Of a stretch of 64,000 nt of DNA, positions 53,244 through 62,082 are shown one piece after another (within the stretch, counting starts at the first letter, position 1; the number at the start of each line of letters is the position of its first letter). The position numbers and the translations under genes were made by a program. The notes beneath the pieces were generated by a model. The model worked only from the letters and a program-made list of their open reading frames with translations, did no database searches and was not told where the DNA came from. Location: the NCBI RefSeq assembly GCF_003259695.1, contig NZ_PZJH01000001.1:62001-126000 (forward strand), in the 5' to 3' direction. The stretch comes from Macrococcus epidermidis. GTDB taxonomy: Bacteria; Bacillota; Bacilli; Staphylococcales; Staphylococcaceae.

Positions 53244-53726
53244 ATGGGAGAAGCATATAGAAGGTTCTGGAATCTTACATTTGTAAATGACGAGCGAGAC
53301 ACACGATTTCAATTTTGGTCTTCCATGTTGATTCAGTTCATCCTATTATTATTATTTACCGGAATCTTTACATTTTTATTTACAAATCGTTTCCTACTTT
53401 CTTTTGTCTGGTTGCTTGTATTTTTAATTGGTTTTATGGTCATTATCTGGCCAACTGCAAGTGCAGCAATGCGAAGAGTGAATGATGTTGGAATAAACTC
53501 GTCTTTGTTTAAGAGTATGAGATTTTTATATTCTATATTATTATTAGGTGGGGCTTTAATTTATTTATTAAAAATATTTTTTAATATCAAGCTATTAGAA
53601 ATAAGTCATTTCAATGCTTATATGATGATGGTATTTTCGAGCTATATCATTTTTATATTGTGGTATTGCACACTGCCTAGTAATCGATATAACGGTTATA
53701 ATTCATTGAAAGAATTAAATAAATAA
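53244..53726 (+). CDS. DUF805 family membrane protein
   Basis: A 160-residue membrane protein with four helices. The N-terminal motif is degenerate (FWNLTFVNDERDTRFQFWSS); the mid-loop AAMRRVNDVGINSSLF and C-terminal LWYCTLPSNRYNGYN keep the family plan. The next DUF805 gene begins 38 bases later, so they are a tandem pair. Ribosome site AGAGGTGG. Function unknown. Confidence 0.78.
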   Translation: MGEAYRRFWNLTFVNDERDTRFQFWSSMLIQFILLLLFTGIFTFLFTNRFLLSFVWLLVFLIGFMVIIWPTASAAMRRVNDVGINSSLFKSMRFLYSILLLGGALIYLLKIFFNIKLLEISHFNAYMMMVFSSYIIFILWYCTLPSNRYNGYNSLKELNK

Positions 53727-53763
53727 TATTATTATTTATTAATTAATATAGAGGTGAAATGTG

Positions 53764-54225
53764 ATGCAATCCTATCTGAGATTTATTAAACATGCATTTG
53801 ATTTTGATTCTAAAGATTCGAGACAACAATTTTGGCTTCCATTTTTAATACAGATGTTTATTTGTATTGTAATCTTGTTGCCTTTAATAAAGGCAGAAGA
53901 AGGGGAAAACATACTTGGAAGATTGCTGTTTGTTATGATAGTAATGCCGGTAGTATTAATACCAATATATAGTGCTTTTCAAAGAAGGATGCTTGATGTA
54001 GGAAAAGACTCAAAAATATATAAATACTTCAATATTTTTTATATGTTTTTTGGAGTGATTTTCATGATTTATGGATTATTATATTTTTTTTCTGACATTA
54101 AATTATTTAAAGATGAAATAATATTACCTATCATTTTTTTATTTTTTGGTCTAAGATTTATATTTTTGTTATATTATTGTGCGTTACCAACAAATAAATT
54201 TAAAAGTACTACGGATAGTATTTGA
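53764..54225 (+). CDS. DUF805 family membrane protein
   Basis: A 153-residue protein (ATG 53764 after GAGGTGA; GTG 53761 is also possible). The motif FDFDSKDSRQQFW replaces the typical FDFSGRSRRKEFW. Four helices and LLYYCALPTNKFKS at the end parallel the 53244 product, of which it is a tandem duplicate. It ends within a bidirectional terminator. Confidence 0.78.
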   Translation: MQSYLRFIKHAFDFDSKDSRQQFWLPFLIQMFICIVILLPLIKAEEGENILGRLLFVMIVMPVVLIPIYSAFQRRMLDVGKDSKIYKYFNIFYMFFGVIFMIYGLLYFFSDIKLFKDEIILPIIFLFFGLRFIFLLYYCALPTNKFKSTTDSI

Positions 54226-54244
54226 TATCCGTAGTACTTTTTTA
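54202..54244. terminator. bidirectional terminator
   Basis: AAAAGTACTACGGATA and TATCCGTAGTACTTTT are perfect 16-base arms, between convergent genes. Confidence 0.92.
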
Positions 54245-54658
54245 ATTTTTATTTATAGTTACGCTGTGATTCTTTGTTTCGTATAATGTTAGAGTTTGAA
54301 TAGAAGATACGTGGTCAAGTAGATGCTCAAACTGTTCCCATATGAAATAAGCGATATTCTCAACAGTTGTATTCATTTCTGGTAGTGATTCGTTGAGGAT
54401 GGGTGCATTTAATAGTGGTGCAATTTTTTCATTATAGTCACGTTCTATTTGATAGAAGTCTATAGCGAGGCCATATGTATCAACTGGACTTTTGATGCTA
54501 ATATCAAATTTGTAGTTATGATTGAATAAATCTTTATGTTTGCCGTTTGGAAAGAAGATACGGTTGTTCGTTGTAAATGTGAAGGTCAGGTTCAGTAAGA
54601 TATCTTTTTCGTAATAAGCTGTTTTTTGGGGTTGTTGAATATGTTCTAATAGGCTCAT
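54242..54658 (-). CDS. QueD/6-pyruvoyltetrahydropterin synthase-like protein
   Basis: A 138-residue protein with the T-fold pattern: LNLTFTFTTNNRIF at the start, LFNHNYKFDISIKS, GLAIDFYQIER, and TTVENIAYFIWEQFE with a final LYET. In active QueD three zinc-binding His lie in F.A.H and LHGH. Here the first is Asn (TTNNR) and LHGH reads LFNH, so only one remains. It may have lost catalysis or use a different site. No queuosine genes adjoin it. The start follows AAAGGAG. Confidence 0.65.
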   Translation of the reverse strand: MSLLEHIQQPQKTAYYEKDILLNLTFTFTTNNRIFFPNGKHKDLFNHNYKFDISIKSPVDTYGLAIDFYQIERDYNEKIAPLLNAPILNESLPEMNTTVENIAYFIWEQFEHLLDHVSSIQTLTLYETKNHSVTINKN

Positions 54659-54879
54659 TTTATGCTCCTTTCAGAGTTTGATGCATCGTTATTCTAATCT
54701 ATTTTAATCGTAAGGTATTTTTTTCATATATTCAAATTTAAATTGCGGAGATAAAAGTTTTATAATATTTCATTAGTTTTAAACTAAATTTTCAGAAAAA
54801 ACTTACTTGTTGTTATGCTAAAATAATAAAAATGTGGGTATAGATTAACTGTATAAAAATAAAAAAGGGAGTCTTTCGC

Positions 54880-56259
54880 ATGGATACACCTTATAAGGGT
54901 GGTAGAAAATTAGTTCTAGGTATTGTGCTTGGTATATTAACATATTGGTTATTTGCTCAGTCGCTTGTTATTGTTGTACTAGATTTGAAGCATCATTTTA
55001 ACAGTAGCCTTGATGTCATCAATATCGCTGTCAGTTTAACGGCATTATTTTCAGGAATGCTTGTCGTTGGTGCTGGTGGTTTAGCGGATAAAGTCGGTCG
55101 TGTAAAGATGACGCAGATCGGTTTAATATTAAGTATCATCGGTTCATTTACAATGATCGCTACGCATATGACTGCTTTTTTATTAATTGGTCGTATCATT
55201 CAAGGTATTTCTGCAGCATGTATCATGCCAGCTACGTTATCAATTATTAAAGCATATTATGATGATAAAGATCGTCAGAGAGCGTTAAGTTATTGGTCAT
55301 TTGGTTCTTGGGGTGGTTCTGGTTTATGTTCTTTATTTGGGGGGATGATTGCTAAGAACTTTGGATGGGAATGGATATTTATTATTTCAATTATTTTCTC
55401 AGGTCTTGCGATGATATTAATTCACGGCACACCGGAAACAAAATCTGATGAACCGAACGATATGAAGTTTGATTTAATTGGTTTAATTACATTGATCGTT
55501 CTGTTGCTAAGTTTAAATATCGTGATTACGCAGGGTGGTACGCTTGGTGTTACATCACCTCTATTTATTGGACTGATTATTTTAAGTATCGTGAGCTTTA
55601 TTGCATTTATAATGATTGAGAAACGTCAAATCAATCCGTTGATCGATTTTCATCTGTTCCAGAATAAACCATATTTAGGTGCTGTTATTTCAAACTTTTT
55701 ATTAAATGCAGTTGCTGGTACATTGATTGTAGCGAATACATATATTCAGGAAGGTTTAGGCTTTTCTTCAAGTAAGACCGGTATGCTTTCTATCTTATAT
55801 GTCGTAATGGTTTTATCAATGATTATCGTTGGTGAAAAGTTATTGCAGAAGATGGGAGCTAAAAAACCGATGTTACTTGGTTCTGCGATAGTATTCGCAG
55901 GTATTGTGATGATTTCACTGACATTCTTACCGGAGAATATTTATATCATAAGCTGTGTGCTAGGCTTTGGTTTATTTGGATTAGGACTTGGTCTATATGC
56001 CACACCATCTACTGATACTGCAGTTGCAACAGCACCGGTAGAGAAAGCGGGAGTTGCTTCAGGTATTTATAAGATGGCTTCTGCTTTAGGTGGCGCATTT
56101 GGTATCGCAATTAGTATGGCAATCTATAGTTTCTGTATGAAATTTGGATTAGAGAAAAGTGCAATGGTTGGAATACTTGCGAATGCTGTGATGGCTATCA
56201 TTTCTTTTGTTGCCATTCAAATTACAGTTCCTAAAGACGATTTAAGAAAGAAGATATAA
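54880..56259 (+). CDS. MFS drug exporter (DHA2 class)
   Basis: A 459-residue transporter with about 14 hydrophobic segments. Motif A is GGLADKVGRVKMTQIG (about 66-81); the segment LIGRIIQGISAACIMPATLS fits motif C of the proton antiporters. It is like SdrM/QacA-type staphylococcal multidrug exporters; the substrate range is unknown. It starts after AAGGGAG and ends before a terminator. No regulator gene lies beside it. Confidence 0.82.
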   Translation: MDTPYKGGRKLVLGIVLGILTYWLFAQSLVIVVLDLKHHFNSSLDVINIAVSLTALFSGMLVVGAGGLADKVGRVKMTQIGLILSIIGSFTMIATHMTAFLLIGRIIQGISAACIMPATLSIIKAYYDDKDRQRALSYWSFGSWGGSGLCSLFGGMIAKNFGWEWIFIISIIFSGLAMILIHGTPETKSDEPNDMKFDLIGLITLIVLLLSLNIVITQGGTLGVTSPLFIGLIILSIVSFIAFIMIEKRQINPLIDFHLFQNKPYLGAVISNFLLNAVAGTLIVANTYIQEGLGFSSSKTGMLSILYVVMVLSMIIVGEKLLQKMGAKKPMLLGSAIVFAGIVMISLTFLPENIYIISCVLGFGLFGLGLGLYATPSTDTAVATAPVEKAGVASGIYKMASALGGAFGIAISMAIYSFCMKFGLEKSAMVGILANAVMAIISFVAIQITVPKDDLRKKI

Positions 56260-56262
56260 TTT

Positions 56263-56293
56263 TTGAAGACCTCATTGATTGAGGTCTTTTTTA
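56263..56293 (+). terminator. Rho-independent terminator
   Basis: AAGACCTCA and TGAGGTCTT with a TTGAT loop, followed by T6. Confidence 0.88.
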
Positions 56294-56439
56294 GGCTTCA
56301 ATCAGCTATTATTTGAAGAAATAATAATAAAATAATGAATACGGTTACAATATTTTTGGATTTTCATTATACTAGTATTACAAATGATGAAAAAAGGTCT
56401 ATAATGGAAATATATTATAGATGTGTTGGGGGATATAAA

Positions 56440-57930
56440 ATGAAAAAAGTATTTAAACAAACTGACGTAATATTAATCGGTGGCGGGATAATGAGCGCGA
56501 CTTTAGGTGTATTACTTAAAGAACTTGATCCGGCAATAAATATTAAAGTATTTGAAAAACTTTCAGCACCTGGTCTGGAAAGTTCAAACGTATGGAATAA
56601 CGCAGGAACGGGTCACTCTGCATTATGTGAATTAAACTATACGACTGAAGATAAAGATAAGAATATCAATATCGATAAAGCTGTGAATGTTAATGAGCAG
56701 TTTCAATTATCTAAACAATTCTGGTCTTATTTAGTGAATGAAGGCAAATTGAAGCATCCTCAGGACTTTATCATGCCGGTACCGCATTTAAGTTTTGTTG
56801 AAGGTGAAGACGATATTCGTTTCTTAAAGAATCGTTTAGCAGCTTTTAAAGATAATCCATTATTCCAAGGTATGGAGTTAACTGAAGATCATGATAAGAT
56901 GCGTGAATGGGTGCCATTAATGATGGAAGGTCGCGACCCGAATGAGCGAATTGCTATCACACGTATGGCAGCTGGAAGTGATGTAAACTTCGGTGCATTA
57001 ACACAAGACTTATTTGATGTGATGAAATCATTTGATGGTGCAGTGACATACTACGAACATACAGTAAAAGACATTAAGCGTGCTGAAGATGGCAGCTGGA
57101 ATGTTAAAGTATATGATCAAAATAGTAAACAAACAGAAATCCACAATGCTAAATTTGTCTTTATCGGTGCAGGTGGTTATTCATTACCATTATTGCAAAA
57201 GACAAAGATTCCTGAAGCTCGTGGCGTTGGTGGATTCCCGGTAAGTGGTTTATTCTTAGTGTGTAAGAATCAGGAAGTCGTAGAACAACATTTAGCCAAA
57301 GTATACGGTAAAGCTAAAGTTGGTGCGCCACCGATGTCAGTACCTCATTTAGATACGCGTTATATCGATGGTGAACGCGGGTTATTATTCGGACCATTCG
57401 CTGGATTTAGTCCGAAGTTCTTAAAGACGGGTAAATATACAGATTTATTAGCATCAGTAAATCCAGGAAACGTAACAAACATGTTGTCAGCTGGTGGTAA
57501 AGAGATGAAATTAACACAATACTTAATCTCTCAAGTATTACAAACACATGAACAACGTATGGAAGAGTTACGTGAATTTGTTCCAAATGCAGAATCGAAA
57601 GATTGGGAAATCGTTGTTGCTGGTCAACGTGTGCAAGTCATTAAAGAAACTGAAGCTGGTGGTAAGGGTACACTACAATTTGGTACTGAAGTGATTACTG
57701 CTGAAGATGGCAGTGTTGCAGCCTTACTTGGTGCTTCTCCTGGTGCTTCTACTGCGGTATATGTTATGTTACAAGTGATCGATAAATGCTTTAAAGATAG
57801 AATGCCTGAATGGGAACCTCATATTAAGAAGATGATTCCATCATATGGCTTGAAGTTAGCAGAGCACAAAGATCTATTTGAAGAAATTAATGCAAATACT
57901 GCTAAAACTTTAGGTTTAAAAGAGAAATAA
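56440..57930 (+). CDS. mqo: malate:quinone oxidoreductase
   Basis: A 496-residue FAD enzyme, membrane-associated, oxidising malate to oxaloacetate with electrons to quinone. N-terminal dinucleotide site [20 protein letters not shown], then [20 protein letters not shown] (diagnostic for Mqo), [10 protein letters not shown], and C-terminal [19 protein letters not shown]. Start 56440 follows GGGGGA; the longer frame from 56335 has no ribosome site and different codon character. Single gene with its own terminator. Confidence 0.92.
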   Translation: MKKVFKQTDVILIGGGIMSATLGVLLKELDPAINIKVFEKLSAPGLESSNVWNNAGTGHSALCELNYTTEDKDKNINIDKAVNVNEQFQLSKQFWSYLVNEGKLKHPQDFIMPVPHLSFVEGEDDIRFLKNRLAAFKDNPLFQGMELTEDHDKMREWVPLMMEGRDPNERIAITRMAAGSDVNFGALTQDLFDVMKSFDGAVTYYEHTVKDIKRAEDGSWNVKVYDQNSKQTEIHNAKFVFIGAGGYSLPLLQKTKIPEARGVGGFPVSGLFLVCKNQEVVEQHLAKVYGKAKVGAPPMSVPHLDTRYIDGERGLLFGPFAGFSPKFLKTGKYTDLLASVNPGNVTNMLSAGGKEMKLTQYLISQVLQTHEQRMEELREFVPNAESKDWEIVVAGQRVQVIKETEAGGKGTLQFGTEVITAEDGSVAALLGASPGASTAVYVMLQVIDKCFKDRMPEWEPHIKKMIPSYGLKLAEHKDLFEEINANTAKTLGLKEK

Positions 57931-57935
57931 TAAAG

Positions 57936-57967
57936 ATAAGGCAATGCCAGATTTGGCATTGCCTTAT
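57936..57967 (+). terminator. Rho-independent terminator of mqo
   Basis: AAGGCAATGCCA and TGGCATTGCCTT form a perfect 12-base stem with GATT loop. Confidence 0.88.
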
Positions 57968-57983
57968 ACTAATTTTGATGATT

Positions 57984-58103
57984 TTAGTCGCCACCATCTC
58001 CTCTGCAAGCGTCACAACCAGCCTCGAAGAAAGATGAATCATTGCAGTCTTTATCAACAGTGCCAGATTGAAGTACTAGTAGAACCATCAAATATTGTAT
58101 CAT
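57984..58103 (-). other. leftward 39-codon frame with Cys-rich tail, possible gene remnant
   Basis: In the 57968-58315 gap, a leftward frame reads MIQYLMVLLVLQSGTVDKDC, then NDSSFFEAGCDACRGDGGD and stop. The acidic, Gly/Cys-rich ending resembles tails of some small staphylococcal membrane proteins. No ribosome site precedes it, so it may be the end of a lost gene. The rest of the gap is AT-rich without other features. Confidence 0.3.
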
Positions 58104-58315
58104 TTGAATGTGTTTGTTTTTCATTGATAAATATAATAATTTTTTTTAGAGAAATTAACCAGTATTATGATGCCAAGTTTGAATATAACAATATAGAGAA
58201 GGATTTCGAATGTTGTCATTTTAATCATATCATTTATATATTGTGCTACACTTTTATCATACCCAGATTTTTATAATAAATGATAGATAATAATTATTAT
58301 TTTAGGAGAAAATCG

Positions 58316-59275
58316 TTGATTGATTTAATGAATAAATTTTTACAGAAAAATATCGCTTTGCTTACATTAATTAGTTTATCTTTAGGTGTCATTTTCGATG
58401 AATTTGGGCATCATTTTTTAATTGTAGTGCCGTATTTGTTCGCATTTATAACGTTTTCCGGCAGTATGAAGATGAAGTTTAGTGATTTGAATATTTTCTA
58501 CAAAGCACCGAGAGACATATTGTTTTGTATGATTGTTCTGCATTTGATTATGCCGGTGTTAAGTTATCTCATTGCCAATCTAATTTTTGATGATCATTTA
58601 CTTGTGATTGGTTTTGTGATGTTGATGTGTATACCAACGGGTGTTACGAGCATCATCTGGATAAATGTTGGTCGAGGAGACTTACCATTAGGTTTAGCTG
58701 TTGTATTACTTGATACATTTTTAGCACCAGTGATCATTCCACTGACGATGCATATTGTTTCAGGTGAAACTGTGAAGATTAATACGAGTGACTTAATCAT
58801 GGATCTCATATTGATGATTGTCGTTCCAACAATAGTTGCCATTGTCATCAATGAAGCGAGTCATGGAAAAATACCTGACAAGATAGGTAACAGACTAAAT
58901 CCTTTCAGTAGACTTGCATTGTTTGGTATTATCTTTGTCAATGGTGGGGCGATTGCACCGTATATGAAAGATTTCTCGATAGAATTAGTTATTATCATTG
59001 CTGTTGTATTCGTTGTTGTAGTGAGCGGTTATGTGATTAGCAGTGTGATGAGTCACTTTATGCAATGTAGTTATGCACGTCATGTCAGTATTACATTTTT
59101 ATGTGGCATGCGAAATATTTCGACCGGAGTTATTGTCGCGACAACTTATTTTCCGCCTAAAGTTGCCTTACCAGTTGCTTTTGGCATGCTCTTTCAGCAA
59201 CTTTTAGCAAGTATTGTGAGTACCCAGCTTGAGAAGAAAAGACCGATCAAAGAACATCATTTAGATGTTATTTAA
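58316..59275 (+). CDS. BASS-family (bile acid:sodium symporter-like) transporter
   Basis: A 319-residue membrane protein with nine to ten helices. FITFSGSMKMKFSDLN near residue 58 and VMLMCIPTGVTSIIWINVGR near 110 are BASS-type, and FLCGMRNISTGVIVATTYFP near 270 carries the second conserved site. Members move bile acids, pantoate, keto acids or sulphate esters. The start is TTG 58316, seven bases after AGGAG; ATG 58328 is the alternative, while ATG 58280 has no ribosome site. The end overlaps a convergent gene by 15 bases. Confidence 0.82.
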   Translation: MIDLMNKFLQKNIALLTLISLSLGVIFDEFGHHFLIVVPYLFAFITFSGSMKMKFSDLNIFYKAPRDILFCMIVLHLIMPVLSYLIANLIFDDHLLVIGFVMLMCIPTGVTSIIWINVGRGDLPLGLAVVLLDTFLAPVIIPLTMHIVSGETVKINTSDLIMDLILMIVVPTIVAIVINEASHGKIPDKIGNRLNPFSRLALFGIIFVNGGAIAPYMKDFSIELVIIIAVVFVVVVSGYVISSVMSHFMQCSYARHVSITFLCGMRNISTGVIVATTYFPPKVALPVAFGMLFQQLLASIVSTQLEKKRPIKEHHLDVI

Positions 59276-59725
59276 TATTTTTCGCATCTTCAGAAATTCA
59301 TGTAATACACCGTGAGCTGCCATTAGTTCATAGTCGAGTGCTTCGAAACCACATCGTTCATACACTTTAATCGCACGTTCATTGAAAGTAGCAACTGCAA
59401 GCTCGATAATTGTAGTTTCTGGATATGTCGTTCGAATGAAAGTGATCGCCTCTCTGACGAAAGTTTCACCATAACCTTTACCTGTATATTCTGGCTTAAG
59501 TCCAAGCCCGAGTGTACAGGTATTTTTATTGTGATGTAATTCTATAAGTCCGATAAGTTCTTGCTGATACACACTATAGAAATGATTAGTACGAATTGTA
59601 TCATTCAGTATTTCTGCAGGGTTTTTATCAGTATTATTGATATTGTAGAAATCATAAGGTGAATCATATTGCCATGTTAATATTTCTTTAGCATCTGTAA
59701 GTGTCATTGGTTGAATAATAAACAT
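59261..59725 (-). CDS. GNAT-family N-acetyltransferase
   Basis: A 154-residue acetyltransferase: LGLGLKPEYTGKGYGETFVR (acetyl-CoA loop with K-G-Y-G) near residue 85, then TTIIELAVATFNERAIKVYE and RCGFEALD, the RimI/RimJ-like pattern. The substrate may be a protein N-terminus, an amino acid or a small molecule. ATG 59725 follows AAAGGGAG. It converges on the BASS gene. Confidence 0.83.
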   Translation of the reverse strand: MFIIQPMTLTDAKEILTWQYDSPYDFYNINNTDKNPAEILNDTIRTNHFYSVYQQELIGLIELHHNKNTCTLGLGLKPEYTGKGYGETFVREAITFIRTTYPETTIIELAVATFNERAIKVYERCGFEALDYELMAAHGVLHEFLKMRKILNNI

Positions 59726-59850
59726 ATTTTCACTCCCTTTTCATCAAAGTACCATACTCGAAATGATTTTAGAAGAAAGTAATTTATTTAAAATTTTTAT
59801 TTTGTTTGTATGTAATTTACCTTTAATATTGTTTATATACTTTCACTTAT

Positions 59851-60045
59851 TGTTCAATAAATCACGATCAATTATATTCAAATGAAGATTTACGTGAAGC
59901 ATTTGAATTCGGTGCAGAAGGTAAAGTTGTACCGATTGTTGAAACACGTTGTCTACATGAAGTGAACGATGTATTTAAAGAAATGCATGACGGTAAAATA
60001 CAAGGTCGTATGGTTATTGACATGCATAAACAATGTAGCCATTAA
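59851..60045 (+). pseudogene. 3' remnant of zinc alcohol dehydrogenase gene
   Basis: The frame ending at TAA 60043-60045 reads [20 protein letters not shown], then [20 protein letters not shown] and IDMHKQCSH. This matches the C-terminus of Zn-dependent alcohol dehydrogenases (AdhP/Adh1 type). The remaining 270 or so residues are missing. No start or ribosome site precedes it. A terminator follows. The rest of the 59726-60216 gap shows nothing else. Confidence 0.8.
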
Positions 60046-60070
60046 AAAAATTTGAATGAAATGCTAATTT

Positions 60071-60107
60071 TAAGAAACTGCAACGAAAATGCTGCAGTTT
60101 CTTTTTT
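60071..60107 (+). terminator. Rho-independent terminator
   Basis: AAGAAACTGCA and TGCAGTTTCTT pair across about ten bases, followed by T5. It belonged to the lost dehydrogenase gene. Confidence 0.85.
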
Positions 60108-60216
60108 AATTTGTTCCAAAATTCATTTTCTGCGTTGAACGATGCACAATTATTGAATTGCTACAATTTGCACACAATTTCTTTCCTTTATATGATGAGC
60201 GAAAGGAGGGCTTAAA

Positions 60217-61119
60217 ATGTTACTCAAGTCACATCATCCATCGCGGTATATATCATATTTATTAGAAGTTGATCAGCGCTTATTCTTTAAGAAAAGAGAC
60301 TACCTGGCATTATCACATTATAAGAAAGGATTAGAAGGTGAAGAAAAGTTTCTTCATCTAATAAGCGATATAGAAAATATTATTATCTTATGGGACATCA
60401 GAATAGAAATGCCTGGTGAAATACAATATGACTTTATCGTTATAACTGAAGATACTGTATTTCATTTTGATGTGAAGAACTTTAGTGGTCGATATGATTA
60501 TGAAGATGGAATATTTACGAGTGAGAATGGATATGTGGAAAAAGATCTTGTGTCTTCATTAATGAAGGGACATAAGAAATTGAAACAAATCGTTAAGGAG
60601 AATAGTTTTCACTTTAATGTAATTAGTAAAATCATATTTATCAATGAGACATTGGACTTAAGGAACTTTCCGGGAAGTAAAGATATAAATTTTCATTTTG
60701 ATGTACATAAAATAGTGAATCATCTTAAGCGTTATCAGCATATTAATTCAGAGATGCAGCGTTTTGCAAATATATTGGTCGAACAGCATAAAAATGATTC
60801 TGAACATGAGGAGATAAATTACTATGATTTTGAACGAATGAAAGTCGGGATAAAATGTAGTAAGTGTGGAAAACTAGGGATGAGTCATAAGTTTAAGAAA
60901 CAATATTTTATTTGTAGCTGTGGTCATAAAGAGAAGAATAAAGAAGTGATGATAAGAACATTTGATGCCATTGCAGCGATAAAGAAAGGAAGGGCTAAAA
61001 CGACTGAAATTGCCAAATGGACAGGTTTAAATGAAAGAACGATACGATATTTTTTATCGAAGCACTATCAAAAAGTCGGTGAAGCAAGATCAACTTGTTA
61101 TATCGAATATGATTTTTAG
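60217..61119 (+). CDS. NERD-domain protein with zinc ribbon and helix-turn-helix tail
   Basis: A 300-residue protein. Residues about 38-150 form a NERD (nuclease-related) domain: GLEGEEKFLHLI, the Asp in QYDFIVITEDTVFHFDVKNF (D...DVK catalytic pattern) and GRYDYEDG. Cys pairs at about 214/217 and 232/234 (CSKCG, CSCG) suggest a zinc ribbon. The last 50 residues (TTEIAKWTGLNERTIRYFLS) form a DNA-binding helix-turn-helix. No signal peptide. The start follows AAAGGAGG. Role in DNA processing is inferred. Confidence 0.8.
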   Translation: MLLKSHHPSRYISYLLEVDQRLFFKKRDYLALSHYKKGLEGEEKFLHLISDIENIIILWDIRIEMPGEIQYDFIVITEDTVFHFDVKNFSGRYDYEDGIFTSENGYVEKDLVSSLMKGHKKLKQIVKENSFHFNVISKIIFINETLDLRNFPGSKDINFHFDVHKIVNHLKRYQHINSEMQRFANILVEQHKNDSEHEEINYYDFERMKVGIKCSKCGKLGMSHKFKKQYFICSCGHKEKNKEVMIRTFDAIAAIKKGRAKTTEIAKWTGLNERTIRYFLSKHYQKVGEARSTCYIEYDF

Positions 61120-61132
61120 GATTTTAACGTTT

Positions 61133-61296
61133 CATCTTTTCTGGATAGTTGGAGAATCCGGAAAAGATGAAGTGCATAAGCATTAAATATGATCCAACAT
61201 TTCCGGATAGTTGGAGAATCCGGAAAAGATGAAGGGAATAAACATAAAATCTAGTCCAACATTTCCGGATACTAAGAGAATCCGGAAAAGATGAAA
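61133..61296. repeat. three tandem 63-bp units, each with a TTTCCGGAT hairpin
   Basis: Three copies, near 61133, 61198 and 61260, read TTT(C/T)(C)GGAT, a loop GTTGGAGA or ACTAAGAGA, ATCCGGAAA, then AGATGAA. The stem is eight to nine bases. The intervening DNA also repeats (GTCCAACA). No T run follows the stems, so they are not ordinary terminators. The rest of the 61120-61469 gap is AT-rich with only the next gene's ribosome site. Confidence 0.85.
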
Positions 61297-61469
61297 AATA
61301 ATCTAATATATTAATCTATATTATTTTCGTTATTTAATATTGTATGATATTTTTTTATAAATTTTTAAATTATATACTTTGTCATTGTACATTTACTCTA
61401 ATTAAAGTAATATTATTCTCATGAATATAATATGTATTCGGTCATACATATCAAAAGAGGAGATTTATA

Positions 61470-62027
61470 ATGAAAAAATTATTATCAGTTTCACTTACAA
61501 GTGCAATTCTATTCTCAGGTGTATCTTACGATGCTCCAAAATCAGCAGATGCTGCAACAAATTCAGAATTTAATACGAGTAACAAATTAAGTAACTACCG
61601 TTTGAATGTTGAGTTATTAAAGCTTATTAATAAAGAAAGAAAAGCAAACGGTGTTGCGCCTATTAAATACATCAGCGATAAAAAGATTAAAACTGGTACG
61701 AATAAAAGAGCAGAAGAAGTAACAAAAGTATTCTCTCATTACCGTCCAGATGGTACACTTTTTAAAACAGCGTTTCCTAAATCTGTTCAACCGATCATTA
61801 AAGGTGAGAATGTTATGAAACGTAGCATTAAAAGTACTGAAACGCCATCAACGGATGAAAAATATTTAGCGCAATTAATGTTTAATCAATGGAAACAATC
61901 TAAAGATCATAGAGCAAATATGTTACGTCCAAATTTCAAAAGAAGTTCTATTGCAATGAAAGTTGCATATGACACTAACAAACAACGTAACTACTATTAC
62001 GCTGTACAAATCTTTACTACTAAATAA
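61470..62027 (+). CDS. secreted CAP-domain protein
   Basis: A 185-residue exported protein (signal peptide MKKLLSVSLTSAILFSGV, cleavage near SADA). The CAP/SCP domain has LKLINKERKANGVAPIKYI, VFSHYRPDGTLF, GENVM, and MFNQWKQSKDHRANMLRPNF, holding the His and Glu residues typical of the family. Related proteins in Firmicutes are cell-wall associated with mostly unknown substrates. The start follows GAGGAG. Single gene, with terminator. Confidence 0.85.
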   Translation: MKKLLSVSLTSAILFSGVSYDAPKSADAATNSEFNTSNKLSNYRLNVELLKLINKERKANGVAPIKYISDKKIKTGTNKRAEEVTKVFSHYRPDGTLFKTAFPKSVQPIIKGENVMKRSIKSTETPSTDEKYLAQLMFNQWKQSKDHRANMLRPNFKRSSIAMKVAYDTNKQRNYYYAVQIFTTK

Positions 62028-62032
62028 AATGA

Positions 62033-62069
62033 AAAAATGTCCTGCTACAAATTTGTAGCGGGACATTTC
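62033..62069. terminator. bidirectional terminator
   Basis: AAATGTCC-TGCTACAAA and TTTGTAGC-GGGACATTT form a long stem with one mismatch, between convergent genes. Confidence 0.88.
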
Positions 62070-62082
62070 ATTTTAAACTAAC

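Noticed and set aside
57944-58276. Rightward 110-residue frame after mqo
   Set aside because: It starts inside the mqo terminator, lacks a ribosome site and has no protein-like pattern.
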